Source: Armatimonadota bacterium (GTDB lineage: Bacteria > Armatimonadota > Fimbriimonadia > Fimbriimonadales > ATM1). Taken from it: 9,308 nucleotides of DNA. Numbering within the stretch: the first letter of the stretch is position 1; each line of letters opens with the position of its first letter. A model generated the notes under the pieces. The model saw only the letters and a list, made by a program, of their open reading frames with translations. It ran no database searches and was not told the DNA's origin. Where the stretch lies: NCBI GenBank assembly GCA_013816225.1, contig JACDEQ010000072.1:1-9308 (forward strand), read 5' to 3'. Positions 1-7,057 of this stretch are shown here, piece by piece. A program made the translations under genes and the position numbers.

Positions 1-2061
1 GTGGAGGATGTTAGCGGCCTCGGTCATCTCGACCATGAACGTGCTCTGCCCGGTGGCGAGTTCGTCACGTGCGCCGATCCGGGCGAACACGCGGTCGACT
101 ATCGAAAGCTCGGCCTTGGCGGCAGGAACGAAGCTTCCGATCTGCGCCATGAGAACGATGAGCGCCGTTTGCCTGAGGTAAGTCGACTTGCCGCTCATGT
201 TGGGCCCGGTGAGGATGACGAGCGAGCGGTCCTCATCGAGAATCGTGTCATTTGGGACAAACGAACCGAAGCCGGCGTGCGCCTCGACAACGGGATGCCT
301 GCCGCCCTGAATGGAAATCGAAGCGCCATTTTTGTCGAAGATAAACACGGGCCTCGTGTAACCCCTCAGGGCGGCGGCTTTGGCAAGCGACTGGATCGCA
401 TCGATCTCGGCTATGGCTCTCGCGGTTTTCAACAGCCTTGCCGACGTGCGCGCGACTGCCTCGCGCAATGCCGTGAACAGCTTGTACTCGAGGTCGAACG
501 CTTTTTCCTCGGAACCGAGCACCTTCGACTCGTATTCTTTCAGTTCCGCGGTGATGTAGCGCTCCGAGTTCGCAGTGGTCTGCTTGCGCACATAGGAGGC
601 GGGAATCTTGTTGGACACGGACTTCGGCGCTTCGAGGTAGTAGCCGAATACCGAGTTGTAGCCGACTTTGAGCTTGTCGATCCCCGTCGCCTCGCGCTCC
701 GTTTGCTCGAGGCCGGCGATGTACGCTTTGCCTTCTTGAGAAAGCTTCCGGAGTTCGTCTAGCGTTTCGTCGTAGCCGGCCCTGATCAGTCCCCCTTCGC
801 GAAGGGAAATCGGCGGGTCGTCGGCGATGGCTCGGGTCAGGTTTTCGAGCAAATCTTTGCACGGGTCGATCTCGCGCCGCATTTCGGCTACGCGCCCGTG
901 GCTCACCCGGTGGGTGGCGTCGATGAGGTCCGGCAAGAGAGCAACCGAGTGCTTGAGCGCCACGAGGTCCCTGGCGTTGGCGACCCCGGTAGCGGACCGA
1001 GACACCAGGCGCTGGATGTCGTAAAGCCGGTGGAGCACGCCGCGCACCTCGTCCATCGCAAGGCCGTTTGTATAGAAGACCTCGACGCCGTCGAGCCTCT
1101 TCATAATCGGCTCAGCTTCCAGGAGCGGCTCCTCGATCCAGCGCTTCAATCCCCGCGAGCCCATTCCGGTCTTGGTGTGATCGAGCGTTTGCAACAGCGT
1201 CATGCGCTTGCCGCCGTCGGTGATGTTCGCGGTGAGTTCGAGACTCCGCGCGGTCGGCCCGTCGAGACGCATTCGGCTGTCGAGGGAATACGTGACCACG
1301 TGGTCGATGTGGGAAGATTCGATCTCGTTTTGGTCCAGGTACTTGAGGATCGCGCCGGCGGCCGTGGAACCTGCGTCCATTTCTTCCAAGCCGAACGGAT
1401 CGAGAGACGCGGTCCCGAACTGTCGCCGAAGCCGGGCCTTAGCATCGGTGGGCTTCGCGAACTCCATGCGCGTTACCATTGTCTTCGCCAGCTTTTCGAG
1501 GAGCTCGTAGAGTTCCGTTGCCTCTTCGGGCAGGAGGCACTCGGCGGGGTTCAGGCGGGCGATCTCCTGGAGGGTGCGTTCGTGGGCATCATCACCTGTC
1601 AGCTGTGTGACCAGGAATTCGCCGGTCGACAGATCGAGGAAGCTTATCCCCGCCCCATCTTCCACCGGGGCGGCGGATGCGAGGAAGTTGTTGCTTCCTT
1701 GCTCCAGCATTCCGTCCTCCACGACGGTGCCCGGCGTCATCACCCGAGTCACCTCACGTCTGACGAGGCCCTTGGCCAGTTTCGGGTCTTCGACTTGGTC
1801 GCATATCGCGATCTTGAATCCTTGCTGGATGAGAGCCGCGAGATACTTCTCGACCGAATGGAAGGGGACGCCGGCCATCGGAATGCGCCCGTTCGGGCCG
1901 TCCTCTCGCCCGGTGAGCGTGATTTGCAGCGCTCGCGCAGCGGTCTCGGCGTCCTCTCCGTAGAACTCGTAAAAGTCGCCCACGCGCATCGCCAAGAGGG
2001 TCCCGGGGTACCGTTCTTTGGTGGCGAAGTATTGCCGAAGCATCGGCGTGTGGGCACGCAC
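1..2061 (-). CDS. mutS: DNA mismatch repair protein MutS (3' end cut by window)
   Basis: MutS recognises mismatches and small loops in new DNA and recruits MutL using its ATPase. Reading the minus strand from a GTG at 2061 gives 687 uninterrupted codons to the window edge. The N-terminus contains HTPMLRQY, which aligns with the HTPMMQQY start of E. coli MutS. The mismatch-contacting Phe-Tyr-Glu is at residues 30-32 (GDFYEFY), followed by IPMAGVPFHSVEKYL and VMTPGT. The GGRHPVVE motif precedes the ATPase domain, and Walker A GPNMSGKST is at residues 619-627. GQSTFMVEM follows, then the sequence runs out, so roughly 170-200 residues (Walker B, helix-turn-helix, dimer region) lie outside. GTG 2061 is preferred over ATG 2043 because the conserved HTP lies between them, and a TAA at 2071-2073 limits any further extension. 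It is divergent from the 2110 operon with only 48 bp between. Confidence 0.96.
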   Translation of the reverse strand, partial: MRAHTPMLRQYFATKERYPGTLLAMRVGDFYEFYGEDAETAARALQITLTGREDGPNGRIPMAGVPFHSVEKYLAALIQQGFKIAICDQVEDPKLAKGLVRREVTRVMTPGTVVEDGMLEQGSNNFLASAAPVEDGAGISFLDLSTGEFLVTQLTGDDAHERTLQEIARLNPAECLLPEEATELYELLEKLAKTMVTRMEFAKPTDAKARLRRQFGTASLDPFGLEEMDAGSTAAGAILKYLDQNEIESSHIDHVVTYSLDSRMRLDGPTARSLELTANITDGGKRMTLLQTLDHTKTGMGSRGLKRWIEEPLLEAEPIMKRLDGVEVFYTNGLAMDEVRGVLHRLYDIQRLVSRSATGVANARDLVALKHSVALLPDLIDATHRVSHGRVAEMRREIDPCKDLLENLTRAIADDPPISLREGGLIRAGYDETLDELRKLSQEGKAYIAGLEQTEREATGIDKLKVGYNSVFGYYLEAPKSVSNKIPASYVRKQTTANSERYITAELKEYESKVLGSEEKAFDLEYKLFTALREAVARTSARLLKTARAIAEIDAIQSLAKAAALRGYTRPVFIFDKNGASISIQGGRHPVVEAHAGFGSFVPNDTILDEDRSLVILTGPNMSGKSTYLRQTALIVLMAQIGSFVPAAKAELSIVDRVFARIGARDELATGQSTFMVEMTEAANILH

Positions 2062-2062
2062 G

Positions 2063-2093
2063 TTGGTGTATTACCCGACCTCCGGGTTACAAT
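2063..2093 (+). promoter_or_regulatory. Possible promoter of the yvlD-yvcK-gmk-coaBC operon
   Basis: TACAAT at 2088-2093 resembles a sigma70 -10 box and TTGGTG at 2063-2068 a weak -35 box, with a rather long 19-nt spacer. It would start transcription near 2100, just before the AGGAAG ribosome-binding site at 2099-2104 of the first gene. It lies in the only 48-bp gap between divergent mutS and this operon, so a promoter is expected here. The exact boxes are a guess. Confidence 0.35.
2079..2083 (-). promoter_or_regulatory. Shine-Dalgarno of mutS, in a hairpin loop
   Basis: GGAGG on the minus strand lies 17 nt before the GTG at 2061, longer than the usual 5-9 nt. It sits in the loop side of a small inverted repeat, ACCCG at 2073-2077 and CGGGT at 2083-2087. 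No better ribosome-binding site is visible, so the site assignment is tentative. Confidence 0.4.
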
Positions 2094-2109
2094 CGCTCAG
2101 GAAGTCGAA

Positions 2110-2499
2110 ATGCGCCTACTAATCTACTGGGTCATCAGCGCCATCAGCCTCATCGTGTCGATTCTTATCGCCACGCCGCTAGGCTCGGATATCGTCCTCG
2201 ATGTTGACCCGCCGTGGAGGATATTGCTGGGAGTTATCGTTCTGGGGCTCGTTAATGCGACGCTCGGGTCGATCGCGAAACTCCTCACCGCGCCCTTGAA
2301 TTGCTTTACCTTCGGGCTGGTGTGGCTCCTTATCAACGGGGCGCTCTTCTATTGGGTGGGGCAGTTCGGCACCCGGGAGAACCCTACGATGGGATTTTAC
2401 GTGGGTGATTTTTGGGCTGCGGTCGTAGGTAGCCTCCTGATGGGTATCGTGCTCGGCCTGATGCGCCGGTTTGCGCACAAAGATGAACCGGCCGCGTAA
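2110..2499 (+). CDS. YvlD / phage-holin-4_2 family membrane protein
   Basis: A 129-residue, very hydrophobic protein with four predicted membrane helices: about residues 4-25, 33-58, 62-84 and 96-118. The region LGLVNATLGSIAKLLTAPLN followed by FGLVWLLINGALFYWV matches the pattern of the PF04020 (YvlD, 'phage holin superfamily IV') family: small, usually chromosomal inner-membrane proteins of unclear function that are not phage lysis proteins despite the name. The start ATG has AGGAAG at 2099-2104, 5 nt upstream. The frame stays open far upstream through the antisense of mutS, but that part has no protein character. The gene opens an operon and its 3' end overlaps yvcK, suggesting coupled translation. 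The family assignment is fairly secure; the function is unknown. Confidence 0.85.
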   Translation: MRLLIYWVISAISLIVSILIATPLGSDIVLDVDPPWRILLGVIVLGLVNATLGSIAKLLTAPLNCFTFGLVWLLINGALFYWVGQFGTRENPTMGFYVGDFWAAVVGSLLMGIVLGLMRRFAHKDEPAA

Positions 2500-3787
2500 G
2501 ATTTGGAGGCTGGTGAACTCGGCGGTTCTGCTAAGGCGGGCCGCTTTGGTCGGCATACTTGGAATCATCCTGTTCTTTACCGGGCTCGCGCTCAGCTACC
2601 GGCTGCTGCTGCTCCCGGTCATCACAGCGTTCGATAACGCTTTCACCAATCTGCTCGGCTCATTCCTTAACGCGGCCGACCTGCCCGTAGGAAGGCACTA
2701 CGCCGGCGGAGCGCTTCTCATTCTCGGCGGGTATCTTGTTTACCGGGCGATAAGAAATGTCCTGCGCGAGGTAATGAGGATCCTAAATCCCGGCCAGGAG
2801 GGAAAAATCGCCGGGAATTTTTGGAAGCAGCAAGCTCTCGCCGCAGGGCCTAGCATCGTCGCGATCGGCGGCGGAACCGGCTTGTCCACGTTGCTCCGCG
2901 GCCTCAAAGAGAAGACGAGCAGGATCACGGCTGTCGTTACGGTTACGGACGACGGGGGATCGAGCGGGCGTTTGGTGGCAGACAAGAAGATTCTGCCACC
3001 GGGCGATATCCGGAACTGCCTCGTCGCCCTCGCTGACGCGGAAAAGTCGATGACCGATCTTTTCCAGCACCGCTTCGAGGGCGCTTCCGGGTCTCTGAGC
3101 GGACACAGCACGGGGAACCTGCTGATCGCGGCGCTTGTTGATCTGACGGGAGACTTCGACAAGGCTGTTCGCGAGGTGGGACGGGTCTTGGCGATTCGTG
3201 GTCGAGTTATTCCGGCGACGCTCGACCCAGTTTGCCTGAAGGCGGAGATGGAGGACGGGACCGAAATTTACGGCGAGACCAAGATCGTCAACTCCCAGCA
3301 GCGCATTAGACGGATCTTCCTCGAACCCCCGGATACCGGCCCCGTCCCCAAGGCGCTCGACGCGATTCGGGGAGCGGACGTCGTCGTGATCGGACCTGGT
3401 TCGATCTATACAAGCGTAATTCCGCCGCTTCTTGTTCCGGGCGTTGCCGAGGCGCTCAACGAGTCGCCGGCGATAAAGGTTTACGTTTGCAACGTAATGA
3501 CACAGCCTGGCGAAAGCGACCGTTTTTCGGCGAGCGACCACGTCCGCGCGATCGAATCCAATGTCGGCCGGCGGGTTTTCGACTACGTACTAATAAATAA
3601 AGCAATGCCGGGTCAGTTCCTTTCGGAAAGGTATTCGGAATCGGGGCAGGAATTCGTCGCTCCCGATCCCGATAGAATTCGCGCTATGGGGCTCAAGCCA
3701 ATCTCGGCCAACTTGATTTCGGAAACGGACGTCGTGCGTCACGACCCGATGCGAATTGCGGAAAGCATTGAAAGGCTCGTGAAGTAG
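2483..3787 (+). CDS. yvcK: YvcK/CofD-like family protein with N-terminal membrane anchor
   Basis: YvcK-family proteins bind UDP-sugars and are required for growth and wall synthesis on gluconeogenic carbon sources in Bacillus and Mycobacterium. They share the fold of CofD, the F420 enzyme. Two membrane helices (about residues 22-46 and 74-92) precede the soluble domain. That domain begins with AIGGGTGLSTLLRGLK near residue 127, then TVTDDGGSSGRL, LPPGDIRNCLVALA, GHSTGNLLIAAL, VIGPGSIYTSVIPPLL and YVCNVMTQPGESD, all family hallmarks. The usual B. subtilis protein is about 317 residues, so the 434 residues here reflect the added anchor. ATG 2483 overlaps yvlD by 17 nt but has no good ribosome-binding site. 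GTG 2513 is in frame with GGAGG at 2505-2509, only 3 nt away, and is an alternative; TTG 2471 is less likely. It overlaps gmk by one base. Confidence 0.92.
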   Translation: MNRPRKIWRLVNSAVLLRRAALVGILGIILFFTGLALSYRLLLLPVITAFDNAFTNLLGSFLNAADLPVGRHYAGGALLILGGYLVYRAIRNVLREVMRILNPGQEGKIAGNFWKQQALAAGPSIVAIGGGTGLSTLLRGLKEKTSRITAVVTVTDDGGSSGRLVADKKILPPGDIRNCLVALADAEKSMTDLFQHRFEGASGSLSGHSTGNLLIAALVDLTGDFDKAVREVGRVLAIRGRVIPATLDPVCLKAEMEDGTEIYGETKIVNSQQRIRRIFLEPPDTGPVPKALDAIRGADVVVIGPGSIYTSVIPPLLVPGVAEALNESPAIKVYVCNVMTQPGESDRFSASDHVRAIESNVGRRVFDYVLINKAMPGQFLSERYSESGQEFVAPDPDRIRAMGLKPISANLISETDVVRHDPMRIAESIERLVK

Positions 3788-4347
3788 TGCCGGGGAAGAT
3801 TGTCATCTTATCCGGACCGAGCGGTTCCGGGAAGGACACGATAATCGCCGCCTGGGCGAAATCAAACGACCGCGTTCGCAGGGTCGTCACATTCACGACG
3901 AGAAAGCCGCGAAATGGCGAAGTAGATGGCGTAGATTACCATTTCGTCGATAAGAATACTTTTATCTCGCTCGCCGAGTCGGACCAGTTCTTGGAGCACA
4001 AAGAAGTGCACGGAAGACATTACGCGTCGCCGAAGAACGACCTGTTCGGAATCGTGGATGAGGGATATATCGCCGTTCTCAAGATCGACGTACAGGGCGC
4101 TCTTGCGGCGATGAGAAAGCTGCCACAAGCGATCAGCATATTTATTATGCCTCCGTCGATCGACGAATTGGAAAGACGAATGAATAACCGGGCGAGCGAA
4201 TCGGCTGACGAGATCGAATTGCGGATGAAAAATGCGTTGCAAGAAATCGCTGAATCGGGTCATTATTCTTACATCGTGGTCAACGACAACGTGGCCCGCG
4301 CCGTAGAAGAAATCGAAACGGTCCTAGAAGCAGAGTTCGCGAAATGA
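3787..4347 (+). CDS. gmk: Guanylate kinase
   Basis: Phosphorylates GMP to GDP with ATP, an essential cytosolic step in guanine nucleotide synthesis and recycling. At 186 residues it matches the family length. The P-loop GPSGSGKD is at residues 10-17, where Asp replaces the more usual Gly after the Lys. The GMP-binding segment TTRKPRNGEVDGVDYHF is at 37-53. EHKEVHGRHYASPK (70-83), KIDVQGALAAMRK (99-111) and FIMPPSIDELERRM complete the signature. It starts with GTG, whose first G is the last base of the yvcK TAG stop, a one-base overlap typical of translational coupling. Its own TGA overlaps coaBC by four bases. Confidence 0.96.
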   Translation: MPGKIVILSGPSGSGKDTIIAAWAKSNDRVRRVVTFTTRKPRNGEVDGVDYHFVDKNTFISLAESDQFLEHKEVHGRHYASPKNDLFGIVDEGYIAVLKIDVQGALAAMRKLPQAISIFIMPPSIDELERRMNNRASESADEIELRMKNALQEIAESGHYSYIVVNDNVARAVEEIETVLEAEFAK

Positions 4348-5525
4348 AACCCGTGGTCGTTCTGGGCGTGAGCGGGAGCATCGCGGCCTATCGTGCCGCC
4401 GATCTTGCGCGCGATTTGTTGAGGTCGGGCTTGGACGTTAAGATCTGCCTAACGCGGTCTGCCAGGGAGTTCGTCACGCCGATTCTCTTTGAAACCCTGA
4501 CCGGAAATCCCTGTCTTACCTACGTGTTCGATGAGCCGAAGCGAGGCCGGATGGCGCATATCGACTGGGCACGCGAAGCGTCCCTGATTCTCATCTGCCC
4601 GGCAACAGCAAACCTGTTGGCAAACCTGGCGCACGGAAACGCGGACGACATGCTGACGACGATCGTGTCAGCCACGCGTGCGCCGATCGTGATAGCTCCC
4701 GCCATGAACCCTCAGATGTACGCGTCGGAGGCGAACGTTGAGAACCTCTCCGTCCTGAAGGCCCGGGGCGTACTTTTGGTGGAGCCTCAAGAGGGCGACG
4801 TGGCATGCGGCGAGCACGGGGAGGGCAAGCTGGCCGCGACCTCCGAAATCGTCCGCGTCGTACACGAGGCGCTGTTTCTCTCATCCCTCTACAAAGGCAA
4901 GAAAATCGTCATTACGGCAGGGCCAACGCACGAGCCGATCGACCCTGTTCGGTACATCGCCAACAGATCGAGCGGAAAAATGGGGTTCGCTTTGGCGCGG
5001 GCGGCGATCCAGCTGCGGGCGCAAGTCACTTTGATCGCGGGCCCAACTGCGTTAACACCACCGCCCGCCGCGGCCATCGTGAGGATCACGACGGCAGGGG
5101 AAATGCTCGACGCCACGCTTGCTGCATGTTCGGGAGCCCATATGCTCATTGGCGCTGCAGCAGTAGCCGACTTTCGTACCGAGAAGGTCGCGCTTGATAA
5201 GATCAGGAGCGACCAGCCGGCCACGCTCGCGCTCGTGAAGAACCCGGACATCCTAGCAGAAGCGAAAAAGGCGTACCCGGACCTCGCGATCGTCGGTTTC
5301 GCCGCGGAGACCACGGGCCATTTAGAGGACGCTCAGAAGAAACTGGAAGCAAAGGGGCTCGTGGCGATCGCCCTAAACGACGTCTCACGCACCGACATCG
5401 GCTTCGATTCGGAGGAGAACGAGGTGACCCTGCTTCGAAATGGCACCGAGCCCCTACGGGTAGGTCGGGACAGCAAGTTCAACATCGCTCGGCGAATCTT
5501 GGAAGCTGTTGCTCCCTTTGCGTGA
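4344..5525 (+). CDS. coaBC: Bifunctional phosphopantothenoylcysteine synthetase/decarboxylase CoaBC
   Basis: Carries out two consecutive steps of coenzyme A synthesis. CoaB joins cysteine to 4'-phosphopantothenate using CTP, and the FMN-dependent CoaC domain decarboxylates the product to 4'-phosphopantetheine. Order: CoaC domain at about 1-180 with GVSGSIAAYRAAD at the start, catalytic His72 in the AHIDWA segment, PAMN at 119-122, and the flap cysteine Cys155 in ACGEHGEGKLA. The CoaB domain begins at about 187 with TAGPTHEPIDPVRYIANRSS, then SGKMG, AAAVADFR at 271-278, Lys286 in the DKIRS segment and KNPDILAE. The 393-residue length is normal. The ATG overlaps the gmk stop (ATGA). Often rpoZ lies between gmk and coaBC; here there is no room for it. 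No priA or other partner follows. Confidence 0.96.
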   Translation: MKPVVVLGVSGSIAAYRAADLARDLLRSGLDVKICLTRSAREFVTPILFETLTGNPCLTYVFDEPKRGRMAHIDWAREASLILICPATANLLANLAHGNADDMLTTIVSATRAPIVIAPAMNPQMYASEANVENLSVLKARGVLLVEPQEGDVACGEHGEGKLAATSEIVRVVHEALFLSSLYKGKKIVITAGPTHEPIDPVRYIANRSSGKMGFALARAAIQLRAQVTLIAGPTALTPPPAAAIVRITTAGEMLDATLAACSGAHMLIGAAAVADFRTEKVALDKIRSDQPATLALVKNPDILAEAKKAYPDLAIVGFAAETTGHLEDAQKKLEAKGLVAIALNDVSRTDIGFDSEENEVTLLRNGTEPLRVGRDSKFNIARRILEAVAPFA

Positions 5526-5545
5526 TGCAATATTATTGCTATAAT
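5518..5545 (+). promoter_or_regulatory. Extended -10 promoter of the MerC-domain gene
   Basis: A consensus -10 TATAAT at 5540-5545 is preceded by TG in the extended -10 position (5537-5538). TTGCGT at 5518-5523 is a weak -35 with 16-nt spacing, lying over the coaBC stop. The predicted transcription start is near 5552. It is the best promoter in the window by sequence. It implies that either ATG 5551/5557 is used with almost no leader, or translation begins at ATG 5593. Confidence 0.65.
5527..5539. repeat. Perfect palindrome, candidate metalloregulator operator
   Basis: GCAATATTATTGC is a perfect 6-1-6 inverted repeat. It overlaps the TG of the extended -10 element of the next promoter and fills much of the -35/-10 spacer, so a bound protein would block RNA polymerase. 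It is strongly AT-rich in a GC-rich neighbourhood. The odd-centred, AT-rich form resembles operators of the Fur/Zur family (known examples include the cyanobacterial and E. coli Zur boxes). No regulator gene is nearby, so the identity of the binding protein is inference. Confidence 0.5.
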
Positions 5546-5592
5546 GTTACATGGGAATGCGCACGTCCGAGCGATGTACGAGATCCGCGACG

Positions 5593-5979
5593 ATGGATGT
5601 CTTCGGCGGCGTGATCTCCGCCACCTGCGCACTACACTGCCTCCTACTCCCGATTCTCCTTCCGTTCGCGTCGACCTTCATTCATAATCTGTGGATCGAG
5701 GTCCTCCTTACCGTGGCAGCAGTTGCGGTCGGAGGCTTCGCCCTCGCCCACGGATACCGCCGACACGAATTCAGGTGGCCAACCGTTTCTTTCGCCACCG
5801 GAATGCTGCTGATAATCCTCGGAAATTGGGTGGTCACGGGCGGGCGCCCGTTGGCGTCACATGCGGGGGAAGGGGCCCATGCGGCGTCGATCCCCCTCGT
5901 AGCGCTCGGCGGGGTGCTCGTGGTTCTGGCGCACATCCTCAACTTCTATCTAGAAAGAAGTCGCATCAGCGAACATTGA
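5593..5979 (+). CDS. MerC domain-containing membrane protein
   Basis: A 128-residue protein (from ATG 5593) with four membrane helices at about residues 12-32, 34-57, 61-82 and 100-121. The first helix carries Cys-Ala-Leu-His-Cys (Cys12 and Cys16), the paired-cysteine motif of MerC, which moves Hg(II) across the inner membrane in mer operons. GYRRH after helix two and a late His-Ile-Leu-Asn (AHILNFYL) also fit the family. No merR, merA, merT or merP is present. Like many stand-alone MerC-domain proteins it may act on another metal, possibly zinc, with the upstream palindrome as a hint. In-frame ATGs at 5551 and 5557 lie at the predicted transcription start and would add 14 or 12 residues. ATG 5593 has a weak GAG 10 nt upstream. 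The 3' end overlaps the convergent nuclease gene. Confidence 0.82.
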   Translation: MDVFGGVISATCALHCLLLPILLPFASTFIHNLWIEVLLTVAAVAVGGFALAHGYRRHEFRWPTVSFATGMLLIILGNWVVTGGRPLASHAGEGAHAASIPLVALGGVLVVLAHILNFYLERSRISEH

Positions 5980-7025
5980 AATCCACGTAGACAGGCAGAT
6001 GGTCCGATGCTCGGGAGCCCTGATTGCCGTAATGTGTCCTGCCCGAGGCGTTGCGGGTGACCTCCGAACGCATGCCCCGCAGAGCTTCGTCGCCAGAGTA
6101 AATTCGGGCACTTCCCACCTGGCGCCGGTGCAGATTTCCGGCTTACAAGGATTTGGTCGAACAAGGCTTCGGCGACGCCCAGGTCGTCCGGGAATCTGCA
6201 TTCCCTGCCGCGCCACCTGTCGTTTTCGCGGCGAGCTCCCGTAATTCGCGGTTCCGAAGGAAACGCGCGATACCGATTCGACGCCCATTGGGTCACATAG
6301 TCGCCGGCGTGGAGCGGTTGCATCAAGTTTAAGAGAAACGGCCCCGTCGAGTCGGACATTTTGCCGATAGCCCTCGGATTGCCGGATTCAAGGATGTTGA
6401 GGCTCGCGTCGTCCGGAGTGTCATTGAAATCTCCCAGAACAATCAAATTGCGCTGCTCGCGGCCGGTGATTTCCTTCAGCAGAAGCCGAGCGGCCGCCAT
6501 CCGTTGCCGGTCTGTCGCCTTCCTGCCTCCAGGCCCGCCCCTGCTCTTGAGATGAACGACGTATATCTCTATCTCTTCGCCCCTTCCGGTCCGAACCAGC
6601 GCTCGAAGCGTGTCGCGGCGCCCGGGAAAGGCGAAGTCCTGATGCGGGCTCTTGAATATCACCGCATGCCGAATGATCCTCAACGGCTTTCGAACGGCAA
6701 GGGCCAGTTCTTGGTCTTCCTCCAGATCGTCTGCTATGGCTATGTTCCACTCGGGCCCGAGGAAGCGGCGGAGCGCTGCCCTGCTCTGAATCTCCTGCAT
6801 CGCGAGGATGTCCGGGTTCACGTTTCGAATCACGGACCGCACGTTGGCCTCTCGCCCCTTCGAAATTTCCTCGTTCATCCACTCCATGTTGTATGAGGCG
6901 ATCCTGAGCAAGCCGTTCTTGGCAGGGGGTGGCGACGCACCGCCGCACTTCGCTTCCAGCAGCGCCACGGTCGCGCCCGCGCAGAGAAGCGGAACGAGAT
7001 ATGAACCTAAGCGCGAAATACGCAT
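5946..7025 (-). CDS. Exported endonuclease/exonuclease/phosphatase-family protein, frameshifted near 3' end
   Basis: An EEP-superfamily (DNase I-like) metal-dependent phosphodiesterase, probably a secreted nuclease or phosphatase. The start ATG 7025 gives a basic and hydrophobic N-terminus (MRISRLGSYLVPLLCAGATV) typical of a signal peptide; there is no good lipobox. Family motifs in order: IASYNMEWMN (Asn46), DILAMQEIQS (Glu78), VHLKSRGG (His158), VLGDFND (Asp199, Asn201), FDQILVS (290-294). After about residue 296 the written frame loses family character and stops at 5946. A shift by one base at the TTT of 6135-6137 (AAA on the coding strand) restores VGSARIYSGDEALRG and the final catalytic ASDHLPVYV, ending at a TGA at 5966-5968, for 352 residues. 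So the gene is either recently broken or carries a sequencing error. The start is divergent from the riboswitch; the 3' end overlaps the MerC gene. Confidence 0.85.
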   Translation of the reverse strand: MRISRLGSYLVPLLCAGATVALLEAKCGGASPPPAKNGLLRIASYNMEWMNEEISKGREANVRSVIRNVNPDILAMQEIQSRAALRRFLGPEWNIAIADDLEEDQELALAVRKPLRIIRHAVIFKSPHQDFAFPGRRDTLRALVRTGRGEEIEIYVVHLKSRGGPGGRKATDRQRMAAARLLLKEITGREQRNLIVLGDFNDTPDDASLNILESGNPRAIGKMSDSTGPFLLNLMQPLHAGDYVTQWASNRYRAFPSEPRITGARRENDRWRGRECRFPDDLGVAEALFDQILVSRKSAPAPGGKCPNLLWRRSSAGHAFGGHPQRLGQDTLRQSGLPSIGPSACLRGFQCSLMRLLSR

Positions 7026-7045
7026 CTGTGTAAATCTACCCGGGG

Positions 7046-7051
7046 TATAGT
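7046..7051 (+). promoter_or_regulatory. Probable -10 box for the riboswitch transcript
   Basis: TATAGT lies 6 nt before the first base of riboswitch P1 (7058), so the transcript would start almost exactly at the aptamer. No convincing -35 is visible at 16-18 nt spacing. It shares a 32-bp gap with the divergent nuclease gene start at 7025. Confidence 0.45.
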
Positions 7052-7057
7052 CCTTGC

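Noticed and set aside
1..762. Long plus-strand open frame antisense to mutS
   Set aside because: It mirrors the MutS coding frame, has no recognisable protein character, and mutS on the other strand has clear motifs. Long antisense frames are common in GC-rich genes.
898..2109. Plus-strand frame continuous with the YvlD-family gene, suggesting a 533-residue fusion protein
   Set aside because: The first 404 codons are antisense of mutS with low-complexity charged composition. A good ribosome-binding site at 2099-2104 and ATG 2110 mark the real start.
2110..2499. Phage or prophage origin of the 'holin-like' gene
   Set aside because: The PF04020 family is chromosomal and widespread; no endolysin or other phage gene is nearby and the gene sits in a housekeeping operon.
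3862..4263. Minus-strand open frame antisense to gmk, and similar minus-strand frames within yvcK and coaBC
   Set aside because: They overlap well-identified genes fully and show no family motifs or ribosome-binding sites.
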